A stretch of DNA of 64,000 bases, taken from Cymbidium sinense. Taxonomy: Eukaryota; Streptophyta; Magnoliopsida; Asparagales; Orchidaceae. The stretch lies in the NCBI GenBank assembly GCA_021442155.1, contig CM038223.1, positions 30,850,983 to 30,914,982 of the forward strand, written 5' to 3'. Below the pieces are notes generated by a model. It saw nothing but the letters and a program-made list of their open reading frames with translations, was not told the DNA's origin and did no database searches. Shown here piece by piece: positions 33,581 to 44,959 of this stretch (the stretch's first letter is position 1; every line of letters starts with the position of its first letter). Both the position numbers and the translations under genes were made by a program.

Positions 33581-33600
33581 TTTGGCGGCTCCACGAGGGA
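33581..33600 (+). promoter_or_regulatory. Element B primer-binding site
   Basis: TTTGGCGGCTCCACGAGGGA lies about 10 bases after the 5' LTR. It resembles the TTTGGCGACTC-type primer-binding site of Tat/Ogre elements, thought to pair with an arginine tRNA. The tRNA identity is from family knowledge, not checked here. Confidence 0.6.
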
Positions 33601-33959
33601 ATGGTTTCTCTCTCCATTTTTAAATGTAAGTTATTATGTTGATAATCAATAATATACTTGTGTTTACATGGGTCATGATTATCTTTCCTCTCTTGAAACT
33701 CTCTTCATTTCAACCTTAGTAGAGCATATTCAACATATACTAAACAAAAGATAAAGTATAAAACTATCTCGTTTGTGAAAATCAAGTGGGATGATTTTAT
33801 AACTCTTCTATTTATAGAAAAATATCTTTTAAAATAAAATATAAAAAATCCTAGCCATAAAATTAGCTAAAATTTCCTAATGGGTCAAAAGTCTTTCATT
33901 TGACTACAATTTGGTTATTTTGGTTATTATTAATTCTCATTTAAAATTTATTATTTTTA

Positions 33960-35690
33960 TAAATATAAATGGTTGGATAACTAATCTTTATCGTTACATC
34001 TGGGATAAACTTCTCCATGGATAGTAGCAGACTGGTTGATGGCTCCATCATTAAGTTTGGAGGTAGTTTTAAAATTTTGAATATCACTGTAAATGGAGTG
34101 ACACTTGCTCCTATCGCTGAGGCAACACTTAAAAATAAACAACCCATCTTGAAATTTTTTAGTACACCTCCTCCTCCACCGACTTCAGGCGGGAAGGTTA
34201 CTAACCAGGTTACTAAGAGGATCTAACTAGGTCCTACTCAGAAGAAAGTTAAGCTACCCACTTCAGAGACATTGCCTACTCCTTTTCTATCTAGCACCTT
34301 TGAGATAGGCTCCACCTCTGAGCCCCTTGAGATGACTAAGAGTCAAAAGAAAATTAGAGGTAGAAGGCATAGGTGCATAACCCACAGAGAAAGAAAACAA
34401 AAGAAAATGTTTGATATAGAACTAGATAGGGTGAAGGATGGTAATACCCTCCCAAATACTTACCCTCATAGATATCAACCCTTGTCTGCTGCCTAGAAAG
34501 AGGAGGATGTGTCAAAGATTGTGAGTTCTTCACCTCACCCCATTGTGCATTAAGAAAAAAAGTTTCAAACTGTTAAATAAAGAATCTCATTGTAGGCTGC
34601 ATCAAATCCATCATAGGATCCTTGGACCCTCCTCATACACTAAGAGTTATTAAAGGCTATGAAGGATCATGCATTGAAAAGCCTAAGAAAATAACTCTTA
34701 GGTAGACCTAGCACTTTCCACTATAAAGGGAAGGGGAAGGTGATTATTCCTGATAGAAGGAAGTCTTCTTATCCCGTGCCTATAGCACCAGAGCTATACC
34801 ATCACCCTGGATAATCATTGACATGGCATAAAGATCTGTTTGTTAGTCTACAGAGAGATAGAGTCATTCCTAGAAAATATAACAAGAGAGTTTATGTCTG
34901 AAAGGTTCCACTAGCTCCTAAGCCTATGGTGCTTTCACCACCTTTGCCATCTTCATCTCTAGAGAGGCCTGTCTCTAGGCCAACTCTAGATAGTCTATCA
35001 TCTTCACCTAGGCCTCAAGCTGAAGGGCCCTCATCATTTTATATTTCTAGTAAGGAAATCGAGTCTCTTCATCTGCCTCCTTAAATTAGAGAGACTACTG
35101 ATGAGTGTCACCTTGGCTTGGAAGACACCCATGAGGATGTTCTTGCTTCCTAAGAGAACACAAAAGGTGAAGAATCTAAAATAAGACCCATGGATATAAG
35201 TGATGAGTCTAATATCATTTTCGATAGCAGTGGAACTCCATTTCTTCTATCTAAAAAAGAAATGGAAACTATTGTCAAAGAGGATGAAGAAAATGAAAAA
35301 AAAAAAGAATGCATGAACATTATGATTTAGAGTATGATGACCTACTAAATGATGATTCAGGACTACCTATAGCTCATATCTACATGGTAGACACTAGATC
35401 ATCGAAGAAAGATCAAAATAAATCACCAAAAAATCTTATGCTAGATCCCACTCAGCAACTCATCCTTCAAATTTGAAAGATGGATGATCATATTGCTTCA
35501 ATGGAAAAGAGGATGGAGGAAATGATTGCTACTATGCAATCACTTTAGAGTATGATCCCCTCCTCTTCATGATCTTATCAAATCGAGCAGGCTGAATTAG
35601 CATGTCCCATGATTCAAGGTTTGGTTTGGAAAATCAAAGCCTATCAATGATACCCTCTGCAATTGAACTAAAATCATTAGTGGAATAAGT
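33960..35690 (+). pseudogene. Element B ORF upstream of Gag (Ogre-type ORF1)
   Basis: A former coding region between leader and Gag. From 34017 it reads MDSSRLVDGSIIKFGG, then a Pro run (TPPPPPT) near 34170. It continues, with stops, through Pro/Ser-rich and Lys-rich stretches, and then Glu-rich frames near 35280. Open parts are 34017-34226 and 34272-34496. A coiled, charged segment MDDHIASMEKRMEEM near 35480 resembles the end of Ogre ORF1 or the Gag start. The function of this ORF is unknown in the family. Confidence 0.5.
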
Positions 35691-35699
35691 AAAAGAAGC

Positions 35700-36690
35700 C
35701 CTCGCACAATCATGAAGCATGACCTTAGTTATGAAGGGTAGACCATATCCAAAAGAATATGATTATGTTCCCTACCCTAAAGAATTCATGCCTCCTTCCT
35801 TTAAAGTATTCGGTAGGATTGGGAACCCCATACAACATTTAGCTCACTTCTTTGCAAGTTGTTGCAATGTTGAAGGGAGTGATGCTTTATTATTTTGACG
35901 GTTCGTTACCAGCATGAGCGGAGTTACTTTTGACTGGCATGTAGATCTGCTTAATGGTTTGATGTGTACTTTCACTGAACTAGAGGGCATGTTTGTAAAG
36001 AGATTCACAAGCACTCATCACCACATCACTATAGGTGGTCTAGTGGTGGAAAAACAAAAGCCTAGTGAATCGTTAGTGGACTATATCTTGAGATGGAGAA
36101 TCCTCAGTCTCAAGTGTGAGCCCCAACTGTAGGAGCAACATGCTATTGAGATTCTTCATAGAAATATCCATGGTCCCATCGCCTTCTTATTAAAATGCTT
36201 TACAATTAAAACTATTGAAGAACTTTAAAATAAAGCCACTAGCCTGCAAGAAGAAGCCCTTAGGATGACCTTCCTTAAAGATCATTCTTCTATAAAATAA
36301 TCCAAACCTAGAATGTCTCTGTGGTGGATAGGGGAAAAGCTTCCATGTAGATACAACCAGTGATCCTTATCCTTTAGGCCACCATAGTTGTAGATATCAT
36401 CATCCTCTAAGAAAGTTCCAACTAACCCTTTTTCTAAAAGAATGAACCAAACACATTCTTTCAAAAAAAAGAGGTTGTGAGAAAAATTTTCAAAAATTTG
36501 AAAAAGAAGCCAGATTTCAAACTACTTGACCCAAAAAGGTCTGAGAAAGTTAGAAAAGTAAGTGACCCTAACTACTGTCCATACCACCAGATGTTAGGGC
36601 ATTTCATTAAAGATTTTTTTACATTTAAATACTAGCTTGAAAGAAACTACAAGAAGGGGGTCGGTGAACATACTAAAGGAATACCTTGTG
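35700..36690 (+). pseudogene. Element B Gag with capsid domain and zinc-knuckle-like motif
   Basis: Near 35745 the frame reads PYPKEYDYVPYPKEFMPPSF, the block preceding the capsid domain. The open part 35914-36132 holds FDWHVDLLNGLMCTFTELE and then FVKRFTS and KPSESLVDYILRW, classic retrotransposon gag signatures. Further on, near 36565-36630, NYCPYHQMLGHF is the Tat/Ogre CX2H-type zinc-binding region. Gag packages element RNA in cytoplasmic particles. Stops at 35895 and 36130 and others interrupt it. Confidence 0.75.
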
Positions 36691-37650
36691 GACCATAGAT
36701 AAAGATCCATTAAGGTTATCACAGGTGACTCTGCTTCTTCCAGTACTCCTTCTACAGATGAATGGGATGTAACTCTATCCCATTCTTTTAAAAAGTATAT
36801 GATGAAAAAATTTTAAAATGTTATGCAAGATTAGATGAAGACCCAAGGAAGATAATCCAGATTGATCCATCGGAGTCTGGAGAGTGAGTTCCACCTCTGC
36901 CTGATTCAACATCTTCAGCTACACAGAAGACTAGAGAGTGTGGTGAGGGAGGGACATCTATTGCATCTGATAGAATCTTGTATGATAAAGATGGAAAGGC
37001 AATTTTATCCTTTTGAACTCATTTTGAAAAGATAAATAAAAAGTCTGCCTCCAAAGGCATTTCATATATTCTTGCTATTTTTGATGAGCATATTATTGAA
37101 AATAATGAAAGTAAAAGTAATAAAAAAGAAAATTCTCATGATGTGTTTTATGAATCAGGATCAGATACTGATAGCCATATGGAAAACCTACAAGGCAATC
37201 CTCTTAGCATAAATAAGGAAGTATCAGATTTGATCAATCCCTAGAGAAGGATATTAGAGATGAGGATTAGGTTGACACAACCCTTAGAGATATTACTGAA
37301 GTATATCTCCATAGTGGAAGAGTTTTACCACCTCACCTGCCTTCTCCTCCTAAAGACAAAGGAAAGCAAATTGTGGATCAAAGTTCAAATTCCAAACCTT
37401 TTCCAAAAGAAATAGTAGTTGAGTCAAATGTTCCAAAGATTGAATACAACATTTTAGCCCATCTCAAGAAACTTCATGCTAGGTTGAGTATCTATGATGC
37501 TCTTGTTCTTTCAAAAGAAATGAAAGAGTCATTGGTATAGGCATCACTTGACCTAGAGATATCCACGCCACTAGTAGTAACTTCCTCAGATGAGGCTTGC
37601 TACTTCAAGGAGATCCCAGGAGTTACTTTCTTTGATGAGGATCTATTTTT
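36691..37650 (+). other. Element B Gag-protease spacer
   Basis: Decayed coding DNA rich in Ser, Asp and Glu codons, with no recognised domain. It includes HLKKLHARLSIYDAL near 37460-37510, a block seen in Tat elements shortly before the protease. Stops occur throughout. Confidence 0.45.
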
Positions 37651-38360
37651 GGGGACTAGTGATCATAACCGTCCCCTTTACATTTTTGTAAAGTTAGAAA
37701 ATATTAGGTTGTCAAAATTGTAGACCCTAGTGCATCAGTTAATATTATCAACTCCAGAACATTATCATTCCTGAAGATAAATACCAAAAGACTCATTTCA
37801 GATAAAATGCTACTGAGGGGTTTTAATGAAACTGGGGACAAAGCTTTAGGTTTAATCACTCTATTGTTGGAAATAAAAGGATTGAAAATTGAAGCTAAGT
37901 TTCATATTATAGACTCAGAGACATCCTTCAATGCCCTCTTAGGCAGACCTCGGATTCATAAGTATAAAATGTTTTCCTCTTCACTCCACCAGTGTATTAA
38001 GTAAACTAGGGATGGAGTGGAACATATTATAAAAGGCAATATACAACCATTCTCTGTTCATGAAATTGAACTTTATGAAGATGCAGCTTATTACATACCT
38101 AAGAAGCCAAATCATGATTCTATAGAATCCAGCATTATTGAGGCACCAAATAATGCAACAAATGAAAAAGAGAAAAAGAAAGAAAAGAAGGAAAAAGAAA
38201 AATAAAAAGAACCCATGATGATACATATTGATTTAGAGTCCAATTTTGATGAGGATTTCAATCAAAAAGATGCCTCGATAAAGTTTGAGATTACTTTAGA
38301 ATCATAGAGTGGTGAAGAACTAATCAGGGCATTAAAGGATGAACTTGAGCTTCTACATTT
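37651..38360 (+). pseudogene. Element B aspartic protease remnant
   Basis: Near 37720-37770 the frame reads VDPSASVNIINSRTL, the active-site region, where Tat elements usually have D(S/T)G; here it is D-P-S. The open part 37807-38004 carries LLRGFNETGDKALG, then IEAKFHIIDSETSFNALLGR followed by PRIHKYKMFSSSLHQC, the conserved protease C-terminal half. A stop at 38002 is followed by an in-frame tail to 38205 that ends in a Lys/Glu run. The enzyme would process Gag-Pol. Confidence 0.75.
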
Positions 38361-38378
38361 AAAAAGTTAAATAAATAT

Positions 38379-40010
38379 GTGGACACTTTGACTTTGACAC
38401 CTCTTGTTCAAAATAAAATATCTCAATTGGAAGTTAAAGTGGCCCCTAACCTTTCAAGAGAAGTAGGGAAGTTATCAAAATTCTATTATGTACCCAGACC
38501 TTCAAGGTCAAAAGTAGATGTAAAGTTTGAAGATCCACTTTCAAATGAAATAATAGAGCTTCCATTTGACTGGTACTCTAATTGTGTCAAAAACTCTATG
38601 AAATGTGGCTTTATTGCAAATACTTGGCCTAGATATACTACTCAATGCATAGAAAACTTATGGAATACTAAACATAAAAATTCACATTCCAAAGTTGACA
38701 TTGGGTTTGGTGTCATTGAACCACTAGATGATATAGAATATTGTTTAATGATATGCAATCACCTGGAATCAGATGAATTATTTGAAATTCCATCTAACAC
38801 TTTAGAGAAATTATGCATAGAAATAATAGATGAATCTGATAATTGTTTGTTTCAAAATGTTCCTCCTAAGTTTGAGAAAGAAATCAAATCTACTATTGAT
38901 GAGTTAAAGAAGGTTAACCTAGGAACTGCTAAAGACCCAAAGCTAACTTTCAGTAGTACTTTATTAGATCGAGAAGATTCTGAAGAGTTAATTACTTTAC
39001 TCCTTGAATACAAAGATTGTTTGGCTTGTAGTTATGATGAAATACTAGGTTTATCTCTAAATGTTGCAGTGCACATATTAGATATTAAACCTAACATCAT
39101 TCATGTAAAGTGAGCTCCTAGGTGAATGCCCTAGAAATTGAAAAACAAGTAATTGCTGAAGTGAAGAATATGATTGAAGCTGTCTTTGTGCAAGAAGAAT
39201 TATAACCTGATTGGCTAGCCAGCATAGTTCCTGTGAAGAAAAGAATGGTCAAATATGCATTTGTGTTGACTTTAGAGACTTGAATAAGGCTTATCTCAAA
39301 TATGAGTTCCCGTTACCAATACCAAAACTTATGATGGACATAGCTTCTTCGCATATGAAATCTTTTCATTCATGGATGGATCATTTGGGTATAACCAAAT
39401 TAAGATGTCTTAAAGGATGGAAAGCATTTAGTATTTAGAACTCCTATAAGGATTTTTTATTACATGATTATGCATTCAATCTCAAAAATGTCGGGGCTAC
39501 ATACCAGAGAGCTATGACTAGAATATTCGATGATTTGATTCATAATCAAGTCGAATGATATATCGATGATCTAGTCATCAAAAGCAAAATGAAAGAAGAT
39601 CATTATATAATTTATGGATCATTTTCGAATGATTGAGCCATTATAACCTAAAAATGAACCCGTTGAAGTGTACTTTTAGATTGACTTTGGGAAAATTCTT
39701 AGGGTTCATAGTGTGGCATAGTGGGATAGAAATCAATCTAGAAAAAATAAAAGCCATTATAAAAATGCCACCACGTAGATGTCTTACATAGTTAAGATCA
39801 TTCCATGGAAGGCTTACATATTTAAGGAGGTTCATATTAAACTTATCAAGAAGATGTCAACCATTTGTCGCATTAATAAAGAAAGATTCCAAATTCATTT
39901 GGGATGAAAAAAAGCTAAAATGTGTTTGAAAGCTTGAAACAATACTTAATGAATCCTCCGATTTTGTCTACTCCAATTCTAAGAAAGCCATTGATTTTAT
40001 ACACTACGTC
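38379..40010 (+). pseudogene. Element B reverse transcriptase remnant
   Basis: The longest open frame of the window, 38379-39113 (244 codons), is the N-terminal linker and start of RT, ending with LLLEYKDCLACSYDEILGLS and HILDIKP, highly typical of Tat pol. Next come VDFRDLNKA near 39265, FSFMDGSFGYNQIKM near 39360-39405 and YIDDLVIKSKMKEDH near 39555-39600, an intact Y-I-D-D catalytic box. After that come NPLKCTFRLTLGKFLGFIV and FHGRLTYLRRFI at 39660-39840. The frame changes several times after 39113. Confidence 0.85.
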
Positions 40011-40760
40011 TTTGGATGAATCACTTAGGGATTTATTAGCCTAAGTAATTGAAGAAGGGAAAGGAAATGCCCTTTACTATCTAAGTTGTAGATCATCCTA
40101 GCAAAAAATGAATTATCTGCCTATTAAGAAGCATTGTTAAACCTTAGTATTCGCTACTCAAAAACTAATATATTACATCCTTTCTCATAAGTTAATTTAA
40201 TCTCAAGAGTGAATCCACTCCAATATCTTATTACCCACCTGACATTGTCTAGATGTCTAGCACATTGGCTAATGATTCTATTATAATTTAAGGTCACTTA
40301 CATTCCTCTTCATGTTGTAAAAGGAAAAGTAGTAGCTAACTTCTTAGTAGCACATCCCATACCCGAGATTTCTCCTTTAAATGATGATCTTCCAGGCGAG
40401 TAGATCATGATGTTAGAAGGTGAACCGAATACTACTTGGGAGTTGTATTTTTGATGGTGCATCATCATCAAAAAAAAATTAATAATTAAATTCATCTATC
40501 CAAGAGAAGGCAAGGATTGGGTTAATTTTTATAACCCCAAAGAAAGGAACTATGTGATATTCTATCATCTAGCCAAGCCTTGCAAAAATAATGAAGTTGA
40601 ATATGAGGCTCTTATCACTAGATTAGAGCTAGCAACCCTTATGGATATCAAAAATATAAAGATCTTTAGAGACTCTCAACTAGTTATAAGCCAAGTGAGT
40701 GGAAGTCTATAAGGTTTTACATCCAAAGCTCTTTAATTATTATTAATGATGAAACTACTT
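40011..40760 (+). pseudogene. Element B RNase H remnant
   Basis: A ribonuclease H region lies between RT and integrase. VVKGKVVANFLVAHPIPE-like sequence at 40315-40370 is followed by a broken stretch and then NNEVEYEALITRLELATL near 40590-40645 and IFRDSQLVISQVSGS near 40665-40710. The acidic residues of YEALI...L-LA and DSQLV are the usual RNase H positions and are still present. The fold removes RNA from the RNA-DNA hybrid. Stops and shifts separate the parts. Confidence 0.75.
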
Positions 40761-42190
40761 GAAAAAATTTCATATGTAATTCTATATAGAATATCTCGTA
40801 AAGATAAATCTATAGAAAAAGCTTTGGCTAAGCTTACCAAAGAAATTATATGCCCAAAAAAATAATTTATTTCTATAGAAGTTCAAATCAATAGGTTTTA
40901 TCTCTTATAGATTTAGATTACATGAACATGAGAGAAGAAATGCAAAGGATAGCAACTCTTATTGAAGGTCAAGTAGAATGTGATTAGAAGCAGCCATACA
41001 ATGGCTTGAGTAAGGGGAGGCTTCCTGAAGACAAGTCACTAGAAAATCAAATAAAGAAACATATATTATACCATAGGTCATTCAATCAAATGTGGTTCCA
41101 CTATTTAGACAAGTAGGAAGCCCATAATATTATGACTAAAGTATGCTCTGGATTGTGTGGTGCTCACCAATCCAAACCCAAAATGAAATTAAAAATTAAA
41201 AGACTTGGATACTATTATCCATCAATGTTAAATGACTGCATGGAAATTGCACATCGTTGCCATTAATGTTAAATACATGGTGTAGGCTTACATCGCCTCC
41301 TAATATACTACACCCTATGATTTCTTCTTGGCCCTTTGAGAGTTAGGTTACTGACATCATAGGGCCTATTGACCCTCATTCTTTAAAAGGGCATCATTTT
41401 ATATTAGCTACAACAAATTACTTTTCTAAATGGGTTAAAGTGATACCACTGAAAGAAGTAAAGGCATATCATGTGATAAAATTCTTTCAAGAAAATGTTG
41501 TATATAGATTTGGTGTTCCTCACTGAATCATATCTGACAATAATACATCATTCAAGTTTACAAAATTAAATCATTTTATGGATAGACATAAAATAGATTG
41601 GAGATATTTGACCATCTATTACCCCAGGGCAAATGGATTGGATGAAGAATTCAACAAAACTTTAGTAAGAAGTTTGAAAAAAGTACTTGATGAAAACTAA
41701 CACCAATGGCATGAAAAGTTGGTTGAAGCCTTATGGATCTACTGGACCACCTACAGGACACCAACTCAGTCTACAACTTATGCTTTGGTTTATTGAACTA
41801 AAGAAGTTCTTCTATTAGAAGTGCAATTGCCTTCATTAAGAATAATAGTCAACAATAGTATTACAATAGATCAAAATCATAAAATCTATTTGGAAGAACT
41901 TGAAAGTCTTGAAGGGAGATGCTTAAAAGCTCAACAAGACCTTGAACTATGCTAGTCATGTATGGTTCAAGCACACAATAAATTGGCCCATCCTAGAACT
42001 TTCCAAGTAGGAGACTTGGTCTTAGTTCTTAAATGGCCAATTTTAGCTCATCACAGGATCAACAACAAGTTTGAGCCAACCTGGGAAGGACCATTCGTAG
42101 TGGGAAAATTCTATGAAGGAGGTACTTATTACTTATAATGGTGAACATCCAATGCCACCAATCAATGGACATTACCTAAAGAAATACTAT
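40761..42190 (+). pseudogene. Element B integrase remnant
   Basis: After a decayed N-terminal zinc-binding region (CSGLCGAHQSKPKM near 41140, CMEIAHRCH near 41240) comes the catalytic core: VTDIIGPIDPHSLKGHHF near 41345-41400, then IISDNNTSF near 41530 and NGLDEEFNKTL near 41630-41665. The spacing from Asp in SDN to Glu is 35 residues, so the D-D(35)E triad is intact. LEELESLEGRCLKAQQDLE and AHPRTFQVGDLVLVLKWPI follow, the usual C-terminal part. A stop precedes IISDN at about 41526 and another lies near 41700. The enzyme would insert element cDNA. Confidence 0.85.
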
Positions 42191-42379
42191 GTATAATCTG
42201 TACTCTATTTTAAAAGAATAATGATCAATAAAATAAATTTTTGTTTCTCTTTATTTCTTTTGTAACCTTGTTCAAATTTGAATGTTATCTTTCTTAAATT
42301 ATATGCAATGATTTAAGGTCATATTTACCTTATATGCAAACATAAAATGCAATCTCTTTTGGATAGAGTAAGCCTCTTT

Positions 42380-43130
42380 TGGACACATTTCTCACACTTT
42401 CCTTGAGCTGGAATAAAACCTTTCATGGCATCCCCCTCATATCTTCCATAGGTTTGGAGCAAGTCTTTTATGGCACTATTCCTATATTCATAGGTTAGGA
42501 TAAAGTCATTAAAGATACATTCCTTATCAAATTGGTTAATTATATTAGGGTTAAGTCATGAAGACCACTCTTTTATTAGCCAAAAATATTGAGGATTGGA
42601 ATGTCATTAAGACCCCTTTCATGTTTCTTAGCTAGCTAAGTTGGATTAGGCCATTGAAGGACCCATCTTAATAGCTATTCATATAGGTGTAAGTCCCATA
42701 GCAGGCATCCTATTGAATGATAAAGTTAGGATAAATCATTAAGACCCCTTTTTCTATCATATAAACTATTTAGATTAGGACAAATTCACTAAGGCCCCAA
42801 CTCTATTAGCCAAAATTTGAGAAATAAGATTAAGTCACTAGGACCCCTTTCCCTCATTTAAGCTACTCAAGTTGGAATTAAGCAACTAAAATCCCTTGTT
42901 AGCTATATTTTACTTGATTAGGATTTAAGTCATTATGACCCCTATTCTAGTTTCAAGTGAAAGAAATGTAAGAATGGAATAACTCATTAAAGACCCCATC
43001 CCTATAGACTACTTAGGTTAGGAACAAGTCATGAAGACCCCTTCCTTAAAAGTCAAAATCTTGAGGTTTAGGAATAAGTCAATTAGACCCCTCTTCCTCA
43101 TTATACCTATTTAAGAAGACATAAAGCCAT
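42380..43130 (+). repeat. Tandem degenerate repeats in the 3' untranslated region
   Basis: The phrase (A)AGTCATTAAGACCCC(T)TT, preceded by a TTAGGAT-like word, recurs about a dozen times with spacing of roughly 50-70 bp, for instance near 42500, 42550, 42608, 42740, 42835, 42930, 43030 and 43080. The rest of each unit varies. Ogre/Tat elements are known to carry such hypervariable tandem repeats between integrase and the polypurine tract. Confidence 0.75.
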
Positions 43131-43632
43131 TGAAGGCTTTGAGATTAAGTCTCATAGTAGGCATCTTATCTAAAAGAAGAAATTTTCAAGTTATTTTATA
43201 GATCCTTCTTTAAGTTGGTTAGTTATTACAACTATCCCCTTAGCTAGTTTATGTAAGAAGATATAAGTCCCTAGACTTTCTCTTAGTATAGCCATTGCAA
43301 ACCTATAGGATTCAAATCTCTGATAGTCAAGTGAAAGTCTCTTGAAGACACTTTCTTTGGCTACCATAACTATGTTAGGATTAGATCTTTCTTTAGATCT
43401 ACTCTTAATGGCATCTTTATTCTTCTTAGAATTTATCAAACTTGAATCTCTAAGAATGAATCATTTTAAATAAAAATAAACTTAGGAATATTTATTTCTA
43501 TCTTTCATAATCAAATCAAAATATAAACTTAAACTCAAAACTAAATATAAAACCTCTACAAGCTTATGATTGTAGTGTTGACTAGTTGATCAACACCAAG
43601 ATGTCTAGTGTACTTTAGATAATCTACGACAT

Positions 43633-43648
43633 ATATTGGGGGACCATT
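43633..43648 (+). promoter_or_regulatory. Element B polypurine tract
   Basis: ATATTGGGGGACCATT lies directly before the TGTTGACCTC start of the 3' LTR. A G-rich tract at this place primes plus-strand DNA synthesis in LTR retrotransposons. The span 43131-43632 upstream is AT-rich untranslated sequence with no gene. Confidence 0.65.
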
Positions 43649-44703
43649 TGTTGACCTCATTTTTAGATGAGGTTAACATTTCTTTCAAAGATAATCTTTA
43701 TGACTTCTAATCCTAAATTACAAGTCTCCTAACTATGCACCAAGGACACTACACTTAGTGATCTAGTGCACCCTCCTTGATTAATCTAACTTAATGGGTT
43801 CTATTAGATTCAACCCAAATTTTCAACTTAAACATACACCACTCTAAATTTGAAATTTATTAAGCTTAGATTAGGGTTTAATTAGCAAATTAAATTGAAT
43901 TACCTTAATTAAGCTAAGAATTATATAAAGTTAAGGAAATGTAAATTAAATCCAAATAAACCTAAATAAAATAAAATTAAAATCATGAAACCATAACAAG
44001 AAATTGAATAAATCCAAATCTAAATTAAAAGTCAAAGATTGGTCAACCCTTTTACATACATTTGACTTATGTGGGTCCCACCAAGTCTAAGATCAACCCA
44101 CTAAAATTTGATCAAATAAAATCATTCTAAATGGTTAGGATGATGACATGAACATATGTAAATATGAATTTAAAATAATATAAGTCCAATATGGCCTTAA
44201 TTAGGCTAATTAGGTCATTTTACCTAAATAGGCCTAAATGGGTCTTATTGGGTTCAAACCTAAATCAAACTCAAATAAACCCAAATCAATTGTCCAAAAC
44301 CATTTGAAAATGATTATTGAACATAAACCAACCCATAATTAGGTCAAATTCAGTCAATTTGGTCATTTGACCCAAATGAACCTAAACTTAACCCATTAAG
44401 CCCAACTTGGGTCAAATGAGTTCAAAATGAAATGAAATAAAATTAGAATTGTTTGATCCAATGCATTCCAAATTTCTTAGATTAACCCAATTGAAAATTA
44501 AACACACTATAATTGTGAAATAAACCATTTGGCTTAATTAAAATCAATCCAAATCCAATTATATCAAAATGGATTAAACCTAAAGTAAGCACTCCATAAA
44601 TTTTAAAATTTCATAAAACCCTTTGATTAACAAGTTTATTAATGATTAAATGGACACAATCCAATCATTAATCTAAGGCTAATCCATTACGTGAAGTAAC
44701 TTA
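43649..44703 (+). repeat. Element B 3' LTR, part 1
   Basis: It starts TGTTGACCTC and follows the 5' LTR closely until about 44556, including GTGGGTCCCAC at 44071-44081 and the TTGACC-rich block at 44060-44420. It is interrupted by the RTE insertion after the target-site word at 44691-44703. Confidence 0.8.
44691..44703. other. 13-bp target duplication of the RTE insertion, left copy
   Basis: GTGAAGTAACTTA at 44691-44703 is repeated exactly at 47739-47751. These flank the RTE element precisely, giving both ends of the insertion and the continuity of the LTR across it. Confidence 0.9.
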
Positions 44704-44959
44704 CAACAACAACAACAACAACAACAAGCCTTTATCCCCTTAAGTGGGGTCGGCTACATGAATCCTTTGTCTCCATTGTGTCCTATTAAGTGTCAAGTTC
44801 TCATTTAATTCAATTATACTAAGGTCATTTTTTTATACATTTTAACCAAGTCTTTTTAGGTCTACCTCTACCCTTCTTAACATAAGGCAAATCTAATGCA
44901 TCTACTCTCCTAACCGGGTCATCGGTCCATGCTTTATGGGGACAAACTTTATAAGGCGA

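Noticed and set aside
38379..39113. Longest open frame (244 codons) as a possible host gene
   Set aside because: Its C-terminal half is clearly Tat-type pol (EYKDCLACSYDEILGLS) and the RT motifs continue downstream.
42380..43130. Regularly spaced repeats as a CRISPR-like array
   Set aside because: Units are degenerate with variable spacing, lie in a retrotransposon 3' untranslated region, and the window is plant nuclear DNA.
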